Shown: piece after piece, positions 42,334 to 52,339 of the stretch | Layout of the letters: each line of letters starts with the position of its first letter | Numbering within the stretch: the stretch's first letter is position 1 | NCBI RefSeq assembly: GCF_014644295.1 | Contig: NZ_BMKK01000005.1 | Span: forward strand, 1-64,000 | Reading direction: 5' to 3' | Length of the DNA stretch: 64,000 nucleotides | From: Emticicia aquatilis | GTDB taxonomy: Bacteria; Bacteroidota; Bacteroidia; Cytophagales; Spirosomataceae | Notes under the pieces: generated by a model | What the model saw: the letters and a program-made list of their open reading frames with translations, nothing else | Database searches by the model: none | Told to the model about the DNA's origin: nothing | Position numbers and translations under genes: made by a program

Positions 42334-43797
42334 TTAATATCCAATATTTTGTTTCAAATTAGCGTTAGCTTGAATTTCTCTTGTTGGAATTGGAGCTAAA
42401 ACACGGAAATCAGTAAAGTTCAAGTTTTGAACTGGAGCTGCTTTTACGATGTCGAGTCCGAGACGTTTCATATCAAAGAAACGGTGACCTTCAAAAGCTA
42501 ATTCTAAACGACGTTGTTTCAAGATTTCGTTGATTAATGCCGCACCAGTAAGGCCAGTAGCAGCAGGTAAACCAGCACGTGTACGAATCACGTTAAGGTC
42601 GGTTAAAGCACCAGCAGCATTTCCGCTTCTTGCCAAAGCCTCAGCACGGTTTAAGTACATTTCTGATACTCTGATAACTGGAATGTTGTCAAGGTTTACT
42701 TGTCCGCTTCTTCCTAAGAATTTAGTACATTCGATTTCGGCAGTACCACGACCAGCTGTTCCGAGTTCGTATAACGAACGACGTACGTCAGTAATGATTT
42801 TACCATCTGCATCTTTTTCTGACTCGTAAGCATCAAGTAATGCTTTTGTAGGTACTAAGTCGCCAAAACCACCAGTAGTTGTACGGTTACCCGAAGCTAC
42901 CAAAGTAGTATAAGTAGTTTGCAATGATGTATTTACACCGATGTTTTCGTTAGTTTGATACTGAATCTCGAAGATAGACTCTGGGTGGTTAGCCGAACGC
43001 CAAGCACTTACATAAGTATCTCTTGTTTGGAAACGACCTACGCTTCCAGTTGCCAAAGCATCGGTTGCATATTTTGCTGCATTTGTATAATCTCCACGAT
43101 AAAGAGCAACACGTGAAAACATTGCTTGAGCAGCAGTTCTATTAGCAAATGAAGCCGTTGCAGTTCTTCCTGAACTTGTAAACTTAGCAATTGAGTTTGT
43201 GAAATCAGAATAAATAAATTCGTAAACATCGTTAATCGAAGCACGTCCTTCTAATTTGATTTGCGTAGCATCAACAACCCCAGTTTTCAACAATGGCACG
43301 CCACCTTTGCTTGCTTCTTTGATTTCAACAGTTGGTTCGTAAGCATACGCACGCATCAATTCAAAATAAAGTAAACCTCTGATAAACAAAGCTTGTGCTT
43401 CCACAAAATCTTTGTTTGCTTGTGTCATTTTCTCAACCTTTGGTAGGGCATCTAATACTAAATTTGCTTGGTTGATAGCAAAGTAAGATGTTTGCCAGTG
43501 AATGAAATGAGCATTTACTTGATTCTGATACTCTGGGTTCAAACGACCAGATTTATTCGTTGCTCTTCCGTTATCGGCTAAAGCTTCTGGAATCGCTACT
43601 AAATCTCTACCGTATAGGTTGGTAGATTGTAATCTATCGTAGATACCATTAACGGCTGCATTTACTGCGTCTTCCGTTGTAAGGGCGGTTACGGAGTCAA
43701 TAGAGGCACGTGGTTGTACGTCGAGTAAATCTGTACAAGACGCAAACGTAAGCACAACGCCTAAGACTGCTATTTTATATAAGTTTGTTACTTTCAT
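42334..43797 (-). CDS. SusD/RagB family lipoprotein
   Basis: 487 residues. Lipoprotein signal ending FASC (Cys about 21), then DLLDVQPRASID. SusD features are ALFIRGLLYFELMRAYAY, AAQAMFSRVALYRGDYTNAAKYA and the C-terminal SEMYLNRAEALARSGN, LKQRRLELAFEGHRFFDMKRLGLDI and NANLKQNIGY. It pairs with the SusC protein encoded 35 bases upstream. Together they form a bivalve uptake complex at the outer membrane. Confidence 0.94.
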   Translation of the reverse strand: MKVTNLYKIAVLGVVLTFASCTDLLDVQPRASIDSVTALTTEDAVNAAVNGIYDRLQSTNLYGRDLVAIPEALADNGRATNKSGRLNPEYQNQVNAHFIHWQTSYFAINQANLVLDALPKVEKMTQANKDFVEAQALFIRGLLYFELMRAYAYEPTVEIKEASKGGVPLLKTGVVDATQIKLEGRASINDVYEFIYSDFTNSIAKFTSSGRTATASFANRTAAQAMFSRVALYRGDYTNAAKYATDALATGSVGRFQTRDTYVSAWRSANHPESIFEIQYQTNENIGVNTSLQTTYTTLVASGNRTTTGGFGDLVPTKALLDAYESEKDADGKIITDVRRSLYELGTAGRGTAEIECTKFLGRSGQVNLDNIPVIRVSEMYLNRAEALARSGNAAGALTDLNVIRTRAGLPAATGLTGAALINEILKQRRLELAFEGHRFFDMKRLGLDIVKAAPVQNLNFTDFRVLAPIPTREIQANANLKQNIGY

Positions 43798-43832
43798 ATT
43801 TCTATCAAATTATATCTTTAATATTTTTGAAA

Positions 43833-46800
43833 TTATAGACCAAGTTGTAAGCCAAATGTAAGGGTGCGTGGCTGCGGGATAGTTCCGTTATTTCCACTTC
43901 CTAAGTTAACAAACTCAGAGTCGAAACCAGTCCATTTACTCCAAGTGTAGAGGTTGTAGCCCTGTACGTACAATCTTGCTCTATCAATTTTCACTTTCTT
44001 CAATAATTCACGTGAGAAGTTATATCCAAATGTCAATGTTTTCACACGAATAAATGAAGCATCTTCGTAGAATCTCGAACCAGCCGTAATACCCGAACCC
44101 AAGACTTCTGCATTACCATTGAACGGACGTGGTACGGTAGTGATTTGTCCTGGGGTTGTCCAACGATTCTCATAAATTGAGCGAAGTGTATTGAACAAAC
44201 GTCCACCATTTTCAGCCATGAAAGCCGATTGGTTGTTGAATACCGTTCTTCCGAATTCGTAATTGAGGAATACCTCTAAATCAAAACCTTTGTAAGAGAA
44301 TGTATTTGTTAAACCACCGTAGTATCTTGGAATTTGGCTACCTATAATTTTAGAATATGAATCTGGATTACCAGCCAAACGGTAGATGATATTACCATTA
44401 TTATCATACCACATCGCACGACCAGTCGCTGGGTTTACACCAGCATACTCAGCTGTATAGATTGAGTTTACTGGGTATCCAATCTTAATCCAACCATCAA
44501 CCGCACGTCCTGGCAATGTAGTTAAGGTATCATAAAGTTTGGTTACTTTATTGTCAATTTGCGTGAAGTTAAATGAAGTAGTCCATTTGAAACCTCTGTT
44601 ATTAGCCGATTTATCAACGTTTACAGTTCTGATATCAAATTCTAAACCTTTGTTTTGTAATTCGCCGACATTTTCAGAAATAGTGCTATATCCACTCAAC
44701 CAAGTTACTGGGCGGTCTAAGATAAGGTCTTTTGAAGTACGAATAAAGTATTCTACCGAACCTTGTACACGGTTATTGAACAAGCCGTAATCGAGGGCAA
44801 AGTTAGTAGTTACGTTTTGCTCCCAACGAAGATTAGGGTTAGCCAATTGCGTTGGAGCAATACCACTCACACCACCGTAGTTAAATCCACCACCATAAAG
44901 ACCTCTTGAATCGAAGTTACCGATTTGGTCAGCACCGAGTGAACCATAACTTGCACGAAGTTTTAATTGATTCACGTAAGCGTTGTTTTTCAAGAATGCT
45001 TCTTGAGAAAGGTCCCAACCTGCCGAAATACCTGGGAAGAATCCCCAAAGGTTATTAGCACCAAAACGTGACGAACCATCATAACGAGCCGTTAAGCCTA
45101 AAAGGTATTTTCCAGCGTAATCATAACTTACACGACCAAAAACACCTGCTTTTTTGAAGGCTGTCCAAGATGCAAATGTAGTAATTGGGTTTGCAGCCGC
45201 ACCTGCTACTGTAAATTGTGGTGTTGGGATACCCTCAGCAGATTGCTGAACATTTTCTGATTGGTCTCTTCTATATTCTGCACCAGCCAAGGCACTAATA
45301 TTATGCACAGAACTGATTTGCTTGTCGTAGTTTACAACTGCATTCAAGATAAAGTTGATATTCTCCGTATTTTGGTTTTGGATTCTACCTCTTACGTTGA
45401 AAGCATCAGCCGTACGAGGGTCTTGGAAGTTAAATCCTTTGATGAAACGATAATCAACACTTGCTGAAGGACGGAAAGATAGACCTTTCATGATTTTATA
45501 GGTTAGAACCGTCGAAGCAATTGCTTGATTAACACGAGATTCAATTTTATTCAAATCGCTTACCATCAAAACATTTTGATTCAAAACACCAGCAATACCT
45601 CCATCAGCTGGAGTTCCATAATAAGTACCATCATCTTTATAAATTGGGTTATGAGGTAAAATTAATGGTGCAGAGAATGTAGGCGAACCTAAGAAACTAC
45701 CACCTGCAGGACCACCAAACTGGCCTCTCTGAATGAATGAACTCAAATTAATGGAATTATCAACTGTTAAACGTGAGGTTACCTTGTTGCTGATTTTTGC
45801 ATTAATATTTCCCCCTTTATAATCTACATTACGAACATTTGCATCTGAGCTATTATAACTTCCTGAAAGATAAAATGTTGATTTATCACTTCCACCGTTC
45901 AAGCTGATGCTGTAGTTACTTGTTTTACCAGAGACATAAGATTCTCTCTGCCAGTCATACGTTGGGAGGGCTGCAATTTGGTCAGCAGTTAAAGCTGGGT
46001 CAAGACGAATCGCTCCAAGCGTTGTACGCATAGCAGCTGCTGGTTCAGTCGTTGGGCTTTGGTTAATTAATGCCTCATTTCTTACGGCTATAAACTCTTG
46101 TGTATTTAATACATCCAAATATTTTGTTGGTTCAACAATACCACTAAAAGCATCAAAACTGATTTTTGTAGCACCCGACTTACCTTTTTTAGTTGTAATC
46201 AAAACAACACCGTTGGCAGCCGCAGCACCATAGATAGCAGCAGAAGCAGCATCTTTCAACACCTCGATTGATTCAATATCATTCGGATTTAGGTAATTCA
46301 AAGGGTTTGAACTTGTAAATGCTGCCGAACCGCTATTAGAGTTGATTTGAACACCATCAACTACATAAAGTGGGTCAGTACCACCTTTGATAGTTCCTAC
46401 ACCACGTACACGCACTTGGGCAGCACCACCAGGGGTTCCGTTTGCACCTAATACCTGCACACCCGCTGCACGTCCTTGCAATGCCTTATCAAAAGTGTTT
46501 GTTGGCATTGTAGCAATTTCAGAACCTTTCACAGATGCTTGCGAGCCTGTTAAAGTTCTACGTGATTGCGTACCGTAACCAACTACAACAGCCTCCGAAA
46601 GCTCTTGTGCATCAGACGCCAACTGTAAATCAATAATTGTTCGATTGTTTACTGGCACTTGTTGAGAGGTAAATCCAATAAAACTAAAAATTAAAGTTGA
46701 ATTACCCGATACCGTAATTTTGTACACCCCTGAAGCATCAGTTGTAGTACCTCTGCTCGTACCTTTCACCGAAACACTCACTCCTGGAAGCGGAGTTCCA

Positions 46801-46904
46801 TCGTCTGAAGATGTAACCTTACCCGATACAGTTTTATCTTGTGCAAAAGCTTGCAACCCAATAAAAACCGCAAAAAGGAGGCTAAGTAGATTTTTCCTCA
46901 TCAT
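43833..46904 (-). CDS. SusC/RagA family TonB-linked transporter
   Basis: 1023 residues (a second ATG is one codon downstream of the first). Signal peptide ending AFAQ, a carboxypeptidase-D-like domain (KTVSGKVTSSDDGTPLPGVSVSVKG), the plug with SEAVVVGYGTQSRRTLTGSQ and PLYVVDGVQINS, then the barrel ending LTFGLQLGL. No STN domain, so it does not signal through FecR. It is first in an operon with the SusD and lipoprotein genes and has a consensus promoter at 46953. Substrate unknown; no enzyme gene lies nearby. Confidence 0.94.
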   Translation of the reverse strand: MMRKNLLSLLFAVFIGLQAFAQDKTVSGKVTSSDDGTPLPGVSVSVKGTSRGTTTDASGVYKITVSGNSTLIFSFIGFTSQQVPVNNRTIIDLQLASDAQELSEAVVVGYGTQSRRTLTGSQASVKGSEIATMPTNTFDKALQGRAAGVQVLGANGTPGGAAQVRVRGVGTIKGGTDPLYVVDGVQINSNSGSAAFTSSNPLNYLNPNDIESIEVLKDAASAAIYGAAAANGVVLITTKKGKSGATKISFDAFSGIVEPTKYLDVLNTQEFIAVRNEALINQSPTTEPAAAMRTTLGAIRLDPALTADQIAALPTYDWQRESYVSGKTSNYSISLNGGSDKSTFYLSGSYNSSDANVRNVDYKGGNINAKISNKVTSRLTVDNSINLSSFIQRGQFGGPAGGSFLGSPTFSAPLILPHNPIYKDDGTYYGTPADGGIAGVLNQNVLMVSDLNKIESRVNQAIASTVLTYKIMKGLSFRPSASVDYRFIKGFNFQDPRTADAFNVRGRIQNQNTENINFILNAVVNYDKQISSVHNISALAGAEYRRDQSENVQQSAEGIPTPQFTVAGAAANPITTFASWTAFKKAGVFGRVSYDYAGKYLLGLTARYDGSSRFGANNLWGFFPGISAGWDLSQEAFLKNNAYVNQLKLRASYGSLGADQIGNFDSRGLYGGGFNYGGVSGIAPTQLANPNLRWEQNVTTNFALDYGLFNNRVQGSVEYFIRTSKDLILDRPVTWLSGYSTISENVGELQNKGLEFDIRTVNVDKSANNRGFKWTTSFNFTQIDNKVTKLYDTLTTLPGRAVDGWIKIGYPVNSIYTAEYAGVNPATGRAMWYDNNGNIIYRLAGNPDSYSKIIGSQIPRYYGGLTNTFSYKGFDLEVFLNYEFGRTVFNNQSAFMAENGGRLFNTLRSIYENRWTTPGQITTVPRPFNGNAEVLGSGITAGSRFYEDASFIRVKTLTFGYNFSRELLKKVKIDRARLYVQGYNLYTWSKWTGFDSEFVNLGSGNNGTIPQPRTLTFGLQLGL

Positions 46905-46952
46905 TGTTAGTTAGTTTAGTTTGTTAATAGTTTGATTTGAAATAATTGGATA

Positions 46953-46984
46953 CAAAAATAATGTTGATACATACAAAAATACAA
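46953..46984 (-). promoter_or_regulatory. promoter of the first SusC/SusD operon
   Basis: On the minus strand GTTG-type box (46982-46984), 21 bases, TATTTTTG (46953-46960), about 50 bases before the susC start. Confidence 0.6.
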
Positions 46985-47111
46985 CTTATTTATAAACAAT
47001 CTAAAGTGTTCAATTGTTCTAATAAAATTCTAATATGTCATATTTTCTTTGGGAAAGTCTCAATAATGCCAAAATAAGTTATATCAAAATACATTAGTAG
47101 GGTAAAAAACA

Positions 47112-47143
47112 AAAGAGGGCAACCATAAATGGCTGCCCTCTTT
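47112..47143 (-). terminator. terminator of the second SusC/SusD operon
   Basis: AAAGAGGGCA (47112-47121) and TGCCCTCTTT (47134-47143), with inner CCA/TGG pairing. Confidence 0.88.
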
Positions 47144-47166
47144 GAGTATTTATTTAAGATATAATC

Positions 47167-48708
47167 TTAGTCAACATCCCAGAACAATCTCGTTGAAAAA
47201 GCATCAATAGTACCTTGAGCTGTTACGTTTGCTTGGTTTGCACCTGATTCTGTATTCGGATAGAAGAAACGTACTGGACGTTTTGTATCTGGTACCTGAA
47301 TACTTTGAGGTGTAACTGGTAAACCTGTTTTACGGTACTCAGACCAAGCTTCTAAACCATTGAAGTTAGTAAATGTAATCCATTTTTGAATCGCAATTGC
47401 ATCTAACTTGTTAGTTGTTGCATCCCAATCATAATTTTGGATTTTGCTACCTTTAAAAGCAGCTGCTCCAGCAACATTAGCACCCAAAACTCTGAACGAT
47501 TGAGCTATACCTTCTTCAAAATATGCTTTTGCAGTTCCTGGAAGAGTTACATCACTGTATCTTTGTTTTGCCTCAGCTAAGTGCAATTGTACTTCAGAAG
47601 CTGTCATTAAAATATAAGGTTTGTCATAAGCTCCTTTTATCAAAAGACTTGGTCCTAAAGCACATGAACCTGCTGGTAAGTATCCCGAACTTGCTCCAAA
47701 CGGAACACCAACGTAGTTAGCAGCAATCTCGGCTTTTGCACTTACACCAGCCGTAGTTCCTTCGCCACCAGTTGCATAGCCAATTCTTTTCAAACGCAAA
47801 GTATCATTTGAAGCCTTTAAGCTATTCACAAGGTATTGAGTTAATCTTGGATAATTATTCAATGCTCTTTTTGCACCATTAGCATCATATCCCCAACGGT
47901 CATAAACTGGGTTCAATTTACCAGCAGTTGCCAAGAAGAAACCTGTTCCACCCACACCAACATCTTCGCCAGTAATAAAGCCAGAGCCTTCTGTAACGAT
48001 TTTGTTGATTTCAGTTTTGATATATGAATCTCTTCCACTGATTCTTGCCTGACGCATCAAAAGTCTTAATTTCAATGAGTTAGCAAACTTAGCCCATTTA
48101 GAGGTATTACCTTTAAAGATAATATCTGAACTCGTGAAAGCACTTGCAAAAGCATTTGCTTTGATATCAACAAGTGCCTCATCTAATAAAGTGATAAGCG
48201 ATTCATATACTGTTTTTTGGTCATCAAACTTTGGAGCTAACGAACCAACACCTTTCAAAGCATCAGAATATGGTATATTACCGTACATATCCACTAATTG
48301 ATGCACTAATAAGGCTTTCATTACTTTTGCAGGGCCTTTCAAAAACTTCTGATTGTAAGTATCTGCATTTTCGATTACAAATTGATAATCTTGCAAATTA
48401 TCATAATATCCATCCCAGTAGTTAAAATCACCATTAGTGAAATTATAAGCAAATTGGGTTGTTGAGATAATATATCCATTTGATTGCGTCCATTGCCCTG
48501 ACCAATAGTGTCCAATTTCATTAGACCCTTGAGCATTGGTGTTTCCTGCCATATTAGTAGCAGAAGTATTCAAGGCATTCGTAAATACGTAGTTGGGCGA
48601 CGCAGTTGGTAGCGTGTTAGGGTTTGTATTGATATCCAAGAAAGAATCGCTACAAGCACTACTCATCAACGCCACTACTGCTGATATAAATATTGATTTT
48701 ATTTTCAT
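47167..48708 (-). CDS. SusD/RagB family nutrient-binding lipoprotein (SusD-like_2 type)
   Basis: 513 residues. Lipoprotein signal ending SSAC and the family start SDSFLDINTNPNTLPTASPNYVFTNALNTSA typical of the SusD-like_2 branch. Further features are VMKALLVHQLVDMYGNIPYSDALKG, SKWAKFANSLKLRLLMRQARIS and the C-terminal GLEAWSEYRKTGLPVTPQS and RLFWDVD. It sits 25 bases after its SusC partner gene. Members of this branch often belong to systems of unknown substrate, in part peptides or small glycans. Confidence 0.92.
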   Translation of the reverse strand: MKIKSIFISAVVALMSSACSDSFLDINTNPNTLPTASPNYVFTNALNTSATNMAGNTNAQGSNEIGHYWSGQWTQSNGYIISTTQFAYNFTNGDFNYWDGYYDNLQDYQFVIENADTYNQKFLKGPAKVMKALLVHQLVDMYGNIPYSDALKGVGSLAPKFDDQKTVYESLITLLDEALVDIKANAFASAFTSSDIIFKGNTSKWAKFANSLKLRLLMRQARISGRDSYIKTEINKIVTEGSGFITGEDVGVGGTGFFLATAGKLNPVYDRWGYDANGAKRALNNYPRLTQYLVNSLKASNDTLRLKRIGYATGGEGTTAGVSAKAEIAANYVGVPFGASSGYLPAGSCALGPSLLIKGAYDKPYILMTASEVQLHLAEAKQRYSDVTLPGTAKAYFEEGIAQSFRVLGANVAGAAAFKGSKIQNYDWDATTNKLDAIAIQKWITFTNFNGLEAWSEYRKTGLPVTPQSIQVPDTKRPVRFFYPNTESGANQANVTAQGTIDAFSTRLFWDVD

Positions 48709-48733
48709 TTTTCAATTCAATTTTGGTGGTTAC

Positions 48734-51700
48734 TTAAAATACAAGGTTGATATTTACACCGTACTGACGTACTGGAGGTGTTTGAGTGGTATTGTTAATA
48801 CCTAAACCATTACCAGTTGTAAAGCTAAATTCAGGGTCAGTGTAATAGTTAGCTTTATCAACAATTGTCAATAAATTTCTACCATAAACAGCAATACTTG
48901 CATTAGTGAAGATTTTTGTCTTAGCAATAACTTTTGCAGGAACACTGTAAGACAAGTTTATATCTCTCAATTTGATAAACCATGCTTTGTTAACGAAGTT
49001 TTCAGAAATCAAACGATAGTTATCAACCCAAAGAGCGTACTCAGCTTCACGTACATTTACAGTTGTGTTAGGCGTTACAGTTTTACCATCAGCATTCAAG
49101 ATAGCTGAATTAGGGAAGATATGAGGAGCTCTATCAGCAGTCCAACCACCAGCACCTGTAAATGTCATCTGACGACCTAAGTCACTAAACATATAGTTTC
49201 CACCACGATACTCGAAGTTAAATGTAAATGCTATACTTCCGTAAGAGAATCTTGAACCTAAACCAGCAATATGACGTGGTAATGTACCTCCACGAGTCGA
49301 TAAAGTAGTTTGACGTAATGGATAACCAGTTGTACCATTAACCAAAACATAGCCAGAACCGTCTGGAGCATACTGATAACCGTCAGTTTTCAACATTGGG
49401 AAGCGTTGTCCTTTGATAACGTTTGTATTAGCATAAGAATAACCACCGTATTGGAACTCGTTGATACCTGGATATAGGTCAATAACTTTGTTATCGTTAT
49501 ATGAATATCTCAAAGAGAAATCCCAATTGATTTTTTGGTCTCTGAAGATTAAATACTTGAACTCACCTTCGTATCCCCAGTTTTTAGTCTCACCAACGTT
49601 AATCAACAAGTTGCTAAAACCAGTAGTGTTAGGAACTTTAACTGTGATTACTTGTCCTTTTGAAGTTTGGGTATAAGCCGAAACGTCGATATTTACACGG
49701 TCATTGAACAATTGGAATTCACCACCGATTTCGCCAGAATAAACTGTTTCTGGTTTCAAGTTAGCATCAGGAAGCGTATTTCCTACTGTCAAACCAACTG
49801 TATTTCCGTAAGGGAAGTTTGCACCGTTGTTATACACTAAATCCAAACCATATAATGGAATGTTGTCATTCGCATTTTTATTGAAGTTCAAACGTAATTT
49901 AGCATAGTTCAATACTTTTCCTTTCAATGAAGGGAAGGCATCTGTTGGAATAAACGATAACGCAGCACCATAGTAAGGATAAGAATAGAAATTTTTAGCA
50001 CGAGTTGGCTTATAGAAACGAGAAGTTTTGTCATAACGGAATGTTCCGTTGAAAATCAACCAGTTTTTATAGTTAGTCGTTAAATCGGCATAGTAACCGA
50101 GTTTTCTTTCCATTGTATTTGATTCTCCACCCGTTAACTCACCTTGACGGTTAGAAACGTTATAAATTTCAGGAACAACAAGTGAGCTTGAACCAACTGT
50201 AATAGATTTAGTTGCTCTTTGATAGATGCTACTCCCTAAAATTAATCTGTTTTTCAACGGACCAAAATCTTTAGTCAATTGAGCTTGGAATTCATTATTT
50301 ACAACGTTTTCAGTTGTTGAATAATCAGTAACACCACCCAAGATGTCAGTGATTGCACGGTAGATACCATCATAATCATCATCGTGTGTCCATGGTTCTG
50401 GAATATACGCTTTGTTTTTTGCCCAGTCAGAATACAAGAATTTTCCAGTGTAGTCTTTACCAATACGAGAGTTATTCATCACACCCAAACGGTTAGTAAA
50501 TTGTAACCAATTAGTTGTTTTATGAATCAAGCTAAAATTACCAGTAATGTTAGCGTCTTTATAATTTCTACGGTTATTACCAGCTACGAAGTATGGGTTG
50601 TTCAAATAGTCATTGTAGTAACCATTCGGACTTGCCAATGGATTGTTTTTCCAATCTCTCAATTCATTCAATGGAATGTTAGCTGGTTGGTTCAATACTT
50701 CACTATAAAAGTCAGCCGATGTACGGTCATAAGCGGCTTGTGTATAACTTGCGTTAAAACCAGCAGTAAGTTTACCATACTCTTTGGTACCCGATAATCT
50801 GATACCAGTTCTTTCACTTTTATCGCCTGGTACTACACCTTTGATTCTTTGGTTTTCAGCCGATAAATAGAATGAGCTTTTCTCGTCACCACCTTGTACA
50901 CTGAATTGGTTGTTTGTAGAAACACCCACATCAAATGTTTTCATACGGATACCAGGTATTGCTGAGTAAGGAACAACCAATTTGCTACCATCTTCTGCAA
51001 CACGTCCTTGGATTCTTTGTGAGCCATCAAACGCATCACCGTATTGTTGGTTTTCGTATGGTCTCCAGTTTTCTTTCATTCTCACTAAATAATCATTACT
51101 GTAACCAGCTGTACCAAATGACTGATAGTAGTGCGAACCCGAACCATATTGGTCTTGGAAATCAGGTAAGAAGCTGATTTGCTCAAAGTTTGTACTGTTT
51201 GAGTACGAAACTTTCAATTTTCCTTGAGCACCTTTCTTTGTTGTGATAACGATAGCACCATTGATACCCGCCGAACCATACAATGTAGCAGCTTGACCAC
51301 CCTTCAAAATCGAAACACTTTCGATATCGTTAGGGTTAATCAAAGCCAATACAGTAGAAGTTGTTTGCATACCATCTAACACTACTAAAGCTTCGTTATT
51401 ACCAGTTAATGAACGGAAACCACGTAATACCACTTTCACCGAAGGGTCAACGCTGTTATTTACGTTATAAACTGCCAAACCAGTCACTTTACCAGAAAGA
51501 GCTTGAGCTAACTGAGGAGAGCGTCCAACAGTGATGTCTTCAGTAGCAACTTTAGAATAAGCGTAACCAATCTCTCTGATATTCTTACGAATACCTTGAG
51601 CAGTTACTACTACTTCGTTGAATGCTGCTGCATCTGCTTTCAACTGCACATCTACAATCGTACGACCACCAACCTCGATAGTCTGTGTAGTAAAACCAAT

Positions 51701-51919
51701 AAAGCTAAAGCTTAAAGATGAATTGCCTGAAGCAGCAATTTTGTAAACTCCGTTTACGTCAGTCGTAACCCCTTTTGTAGAGCCTTTAATCAATACACTC
51801 ACACCTGGAAGTGGAGAGCCGTCTTCAGAAGAAGTTACCTTCCCCGATACTGTTTTTTCTTGGGCAAAAGCAATGCTGCCCCATACCAGCATAATACTGG
51901 CAAGTAGAAGTTTCCTCAT
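48734..51919 (-). CDS. SusC/RagA family TonB-linked transporter
   Basis: 1061 residues with the usual order: signal peptide ending AFAQ, carboxypeptidase-D-like domain, plug with NEVVVTAQGIRKNIREIGYAYSKV and VVLDGMQTTS, and a barrel ending YGVNINLVF. The first 60 residues and the 5' leader are almost identical to the SusC gene starting at 57011, while plug and barrel are clearly different. That suggests duplication or gene conversion of the N-terminus. No STN domain. The promoter lies at 51976. Confidence 0.94.
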   Translation of the reverse strand: MRKLLLASIMLVWGSIAFAQEKTVSGKVTSSEDGSPLPGVSVLIKGSTKGVTTDVNGVYKIAASGNSSLSFSFIGFTTQTIEVGGRTIVDVQLKADAAAFNEVVVTAQGIRKNIREIGYAYSKVATEDITVGRSPQLAQALSGKVTGLAVYNVNNSVDPSVKVVLRGFRSLTGNNEALVVLDGMQTTSTVLALINPNDIESVSILKGGQAATLYGSAGINGAIVITTKKGAQGKLKVSYSNSTNFEQISFLPDFQDQYGSGSHYYQSFGTAGYSNDYLVRMKENWRPYENQQYGDAFDGSQRIQGRVAEDGSKLVVPYSAIPGIRMKTFDVGVSTNNQFSVQGGDEKSSFYLSAENQRIKGVVPGDKSERTGIRLSGTKEYGKLTAGFNASYTQAAYDRTSADFYSEVLNQPANIPLNELRDWKNNPLASPNGYYNDYLNNPYFVAGNNRRNYKDANITGNFSLIHKTTNWLQFTNRLGVMNNSRIGKDYTGKFLYSDWAKNKAYIPEPWTHDDDYDGIYRAITDILGGVTDYSTTENVVNNEFQAQLTKDFGPLKNRLILGSSIYQRATKSITVGSSSLVVPEIYNVSNRQGELTGGESNTMERKLGYYADLTTNYKNWLIFNGTFRYDKTSRFYKPTRAKNFYSYPYYGAALSFIPTDAFPSLKGKVLNYAKLRLNFNKNANDNIPLYGLDLVYNNGANFPYGNTVGLTVGNTLPDANLKPETVYSGEIGGEFQLFNDRVNIDVSAYTQTSKGQVITVKVPNTTGFSNLLINVGETKNWGYEGEFKYLIFRDQKINWDFSLRYSYNDNKVIDLYPGINEFQYGGYSYANTNVIKGQRFPMLKTDGYQYAPDGSGYVLVNGTTGYPLRQTTLSTRGGTLPRHIAGLGSRFSYGSIAFTFNFEYRGGNYMFSDLGRQMTFTGAGGWTADRAPHIFPNSAILNADGKTVTPNTTVNVREAEYALWVDNYRLISENFVNKAWFIKLRDINLSYSVPAKVIAKTKIFTNASIAVYGRNLLTIVDKANYYTDPEFSFTTGNGLGINNTTQTPPVRQYGVNINLVF

Positions 51920-51975
51920 ACAGTTTGTTGTTAGTTTTTAGTTTAGATTATTTTGCAATATTTAATATCGCAGAA

Positions 51976-52007
51976 TAAAGTTATGGACAAAAACAATATT
52001 TTGCAAA
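51976..52007 (-). promoter_or_regulatory. promoter of the second SusC/SusD operon
   Basis: On the minus strand TTTG (52004-52007), 20 bases, TAACTTTA (51976-51983): one mismatch from consensus. Confidence 0.65.
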
Positions 52008-52284
52008 GAAATACAATGAAGTTTTTAAAAAGACTTATCAAAAATAAGGTAAAAAAAAATAAGTAAAAGCACTAAAATAAATTACATAAAAACCTCATTA
52101 TCAATTACTTACAGAGATTAAAATGTTATTAAAGAATACTTTAAATTATTTTAAAAATATATTCGGCTTGCATAATAATTATTAATTTTTTCTTGATTTT
52201 ATCCAAAATCGCTAATAATCTTCCTATCAGGCTCCTCTTCGTTTTAAAATCCTTGATTAAATAGTTTTTTGACAAAAAAATAAA

Positions 52285-52308
52285 GGAAGGTCCTTGAAAG
52301 AACCTTCC
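52285..52308 (-). terminator. terminator of the third SusC/SusD operon
   Basis: GGAAGGTCCTT (52285-52295) and AAGAACCTTCC (52298-52308) with one G-T pair; on the minus strand TTTATTTTTTT follows. Confidence 0.88.
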
Positions 52309-52339
52309 CCTACTGATATAGCTATATTACTTATATCAA

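Larger units (their letters stand above)
51920..52339. other. intergenic region with promoter and terminator
   Basis: About 420 AT-rich bases. They hold the promoter of the second SusC gene (51976-52007) and the terminator of the third operon (52285-52308). Nothing else is recognised in the middle. Confidence 0.6.
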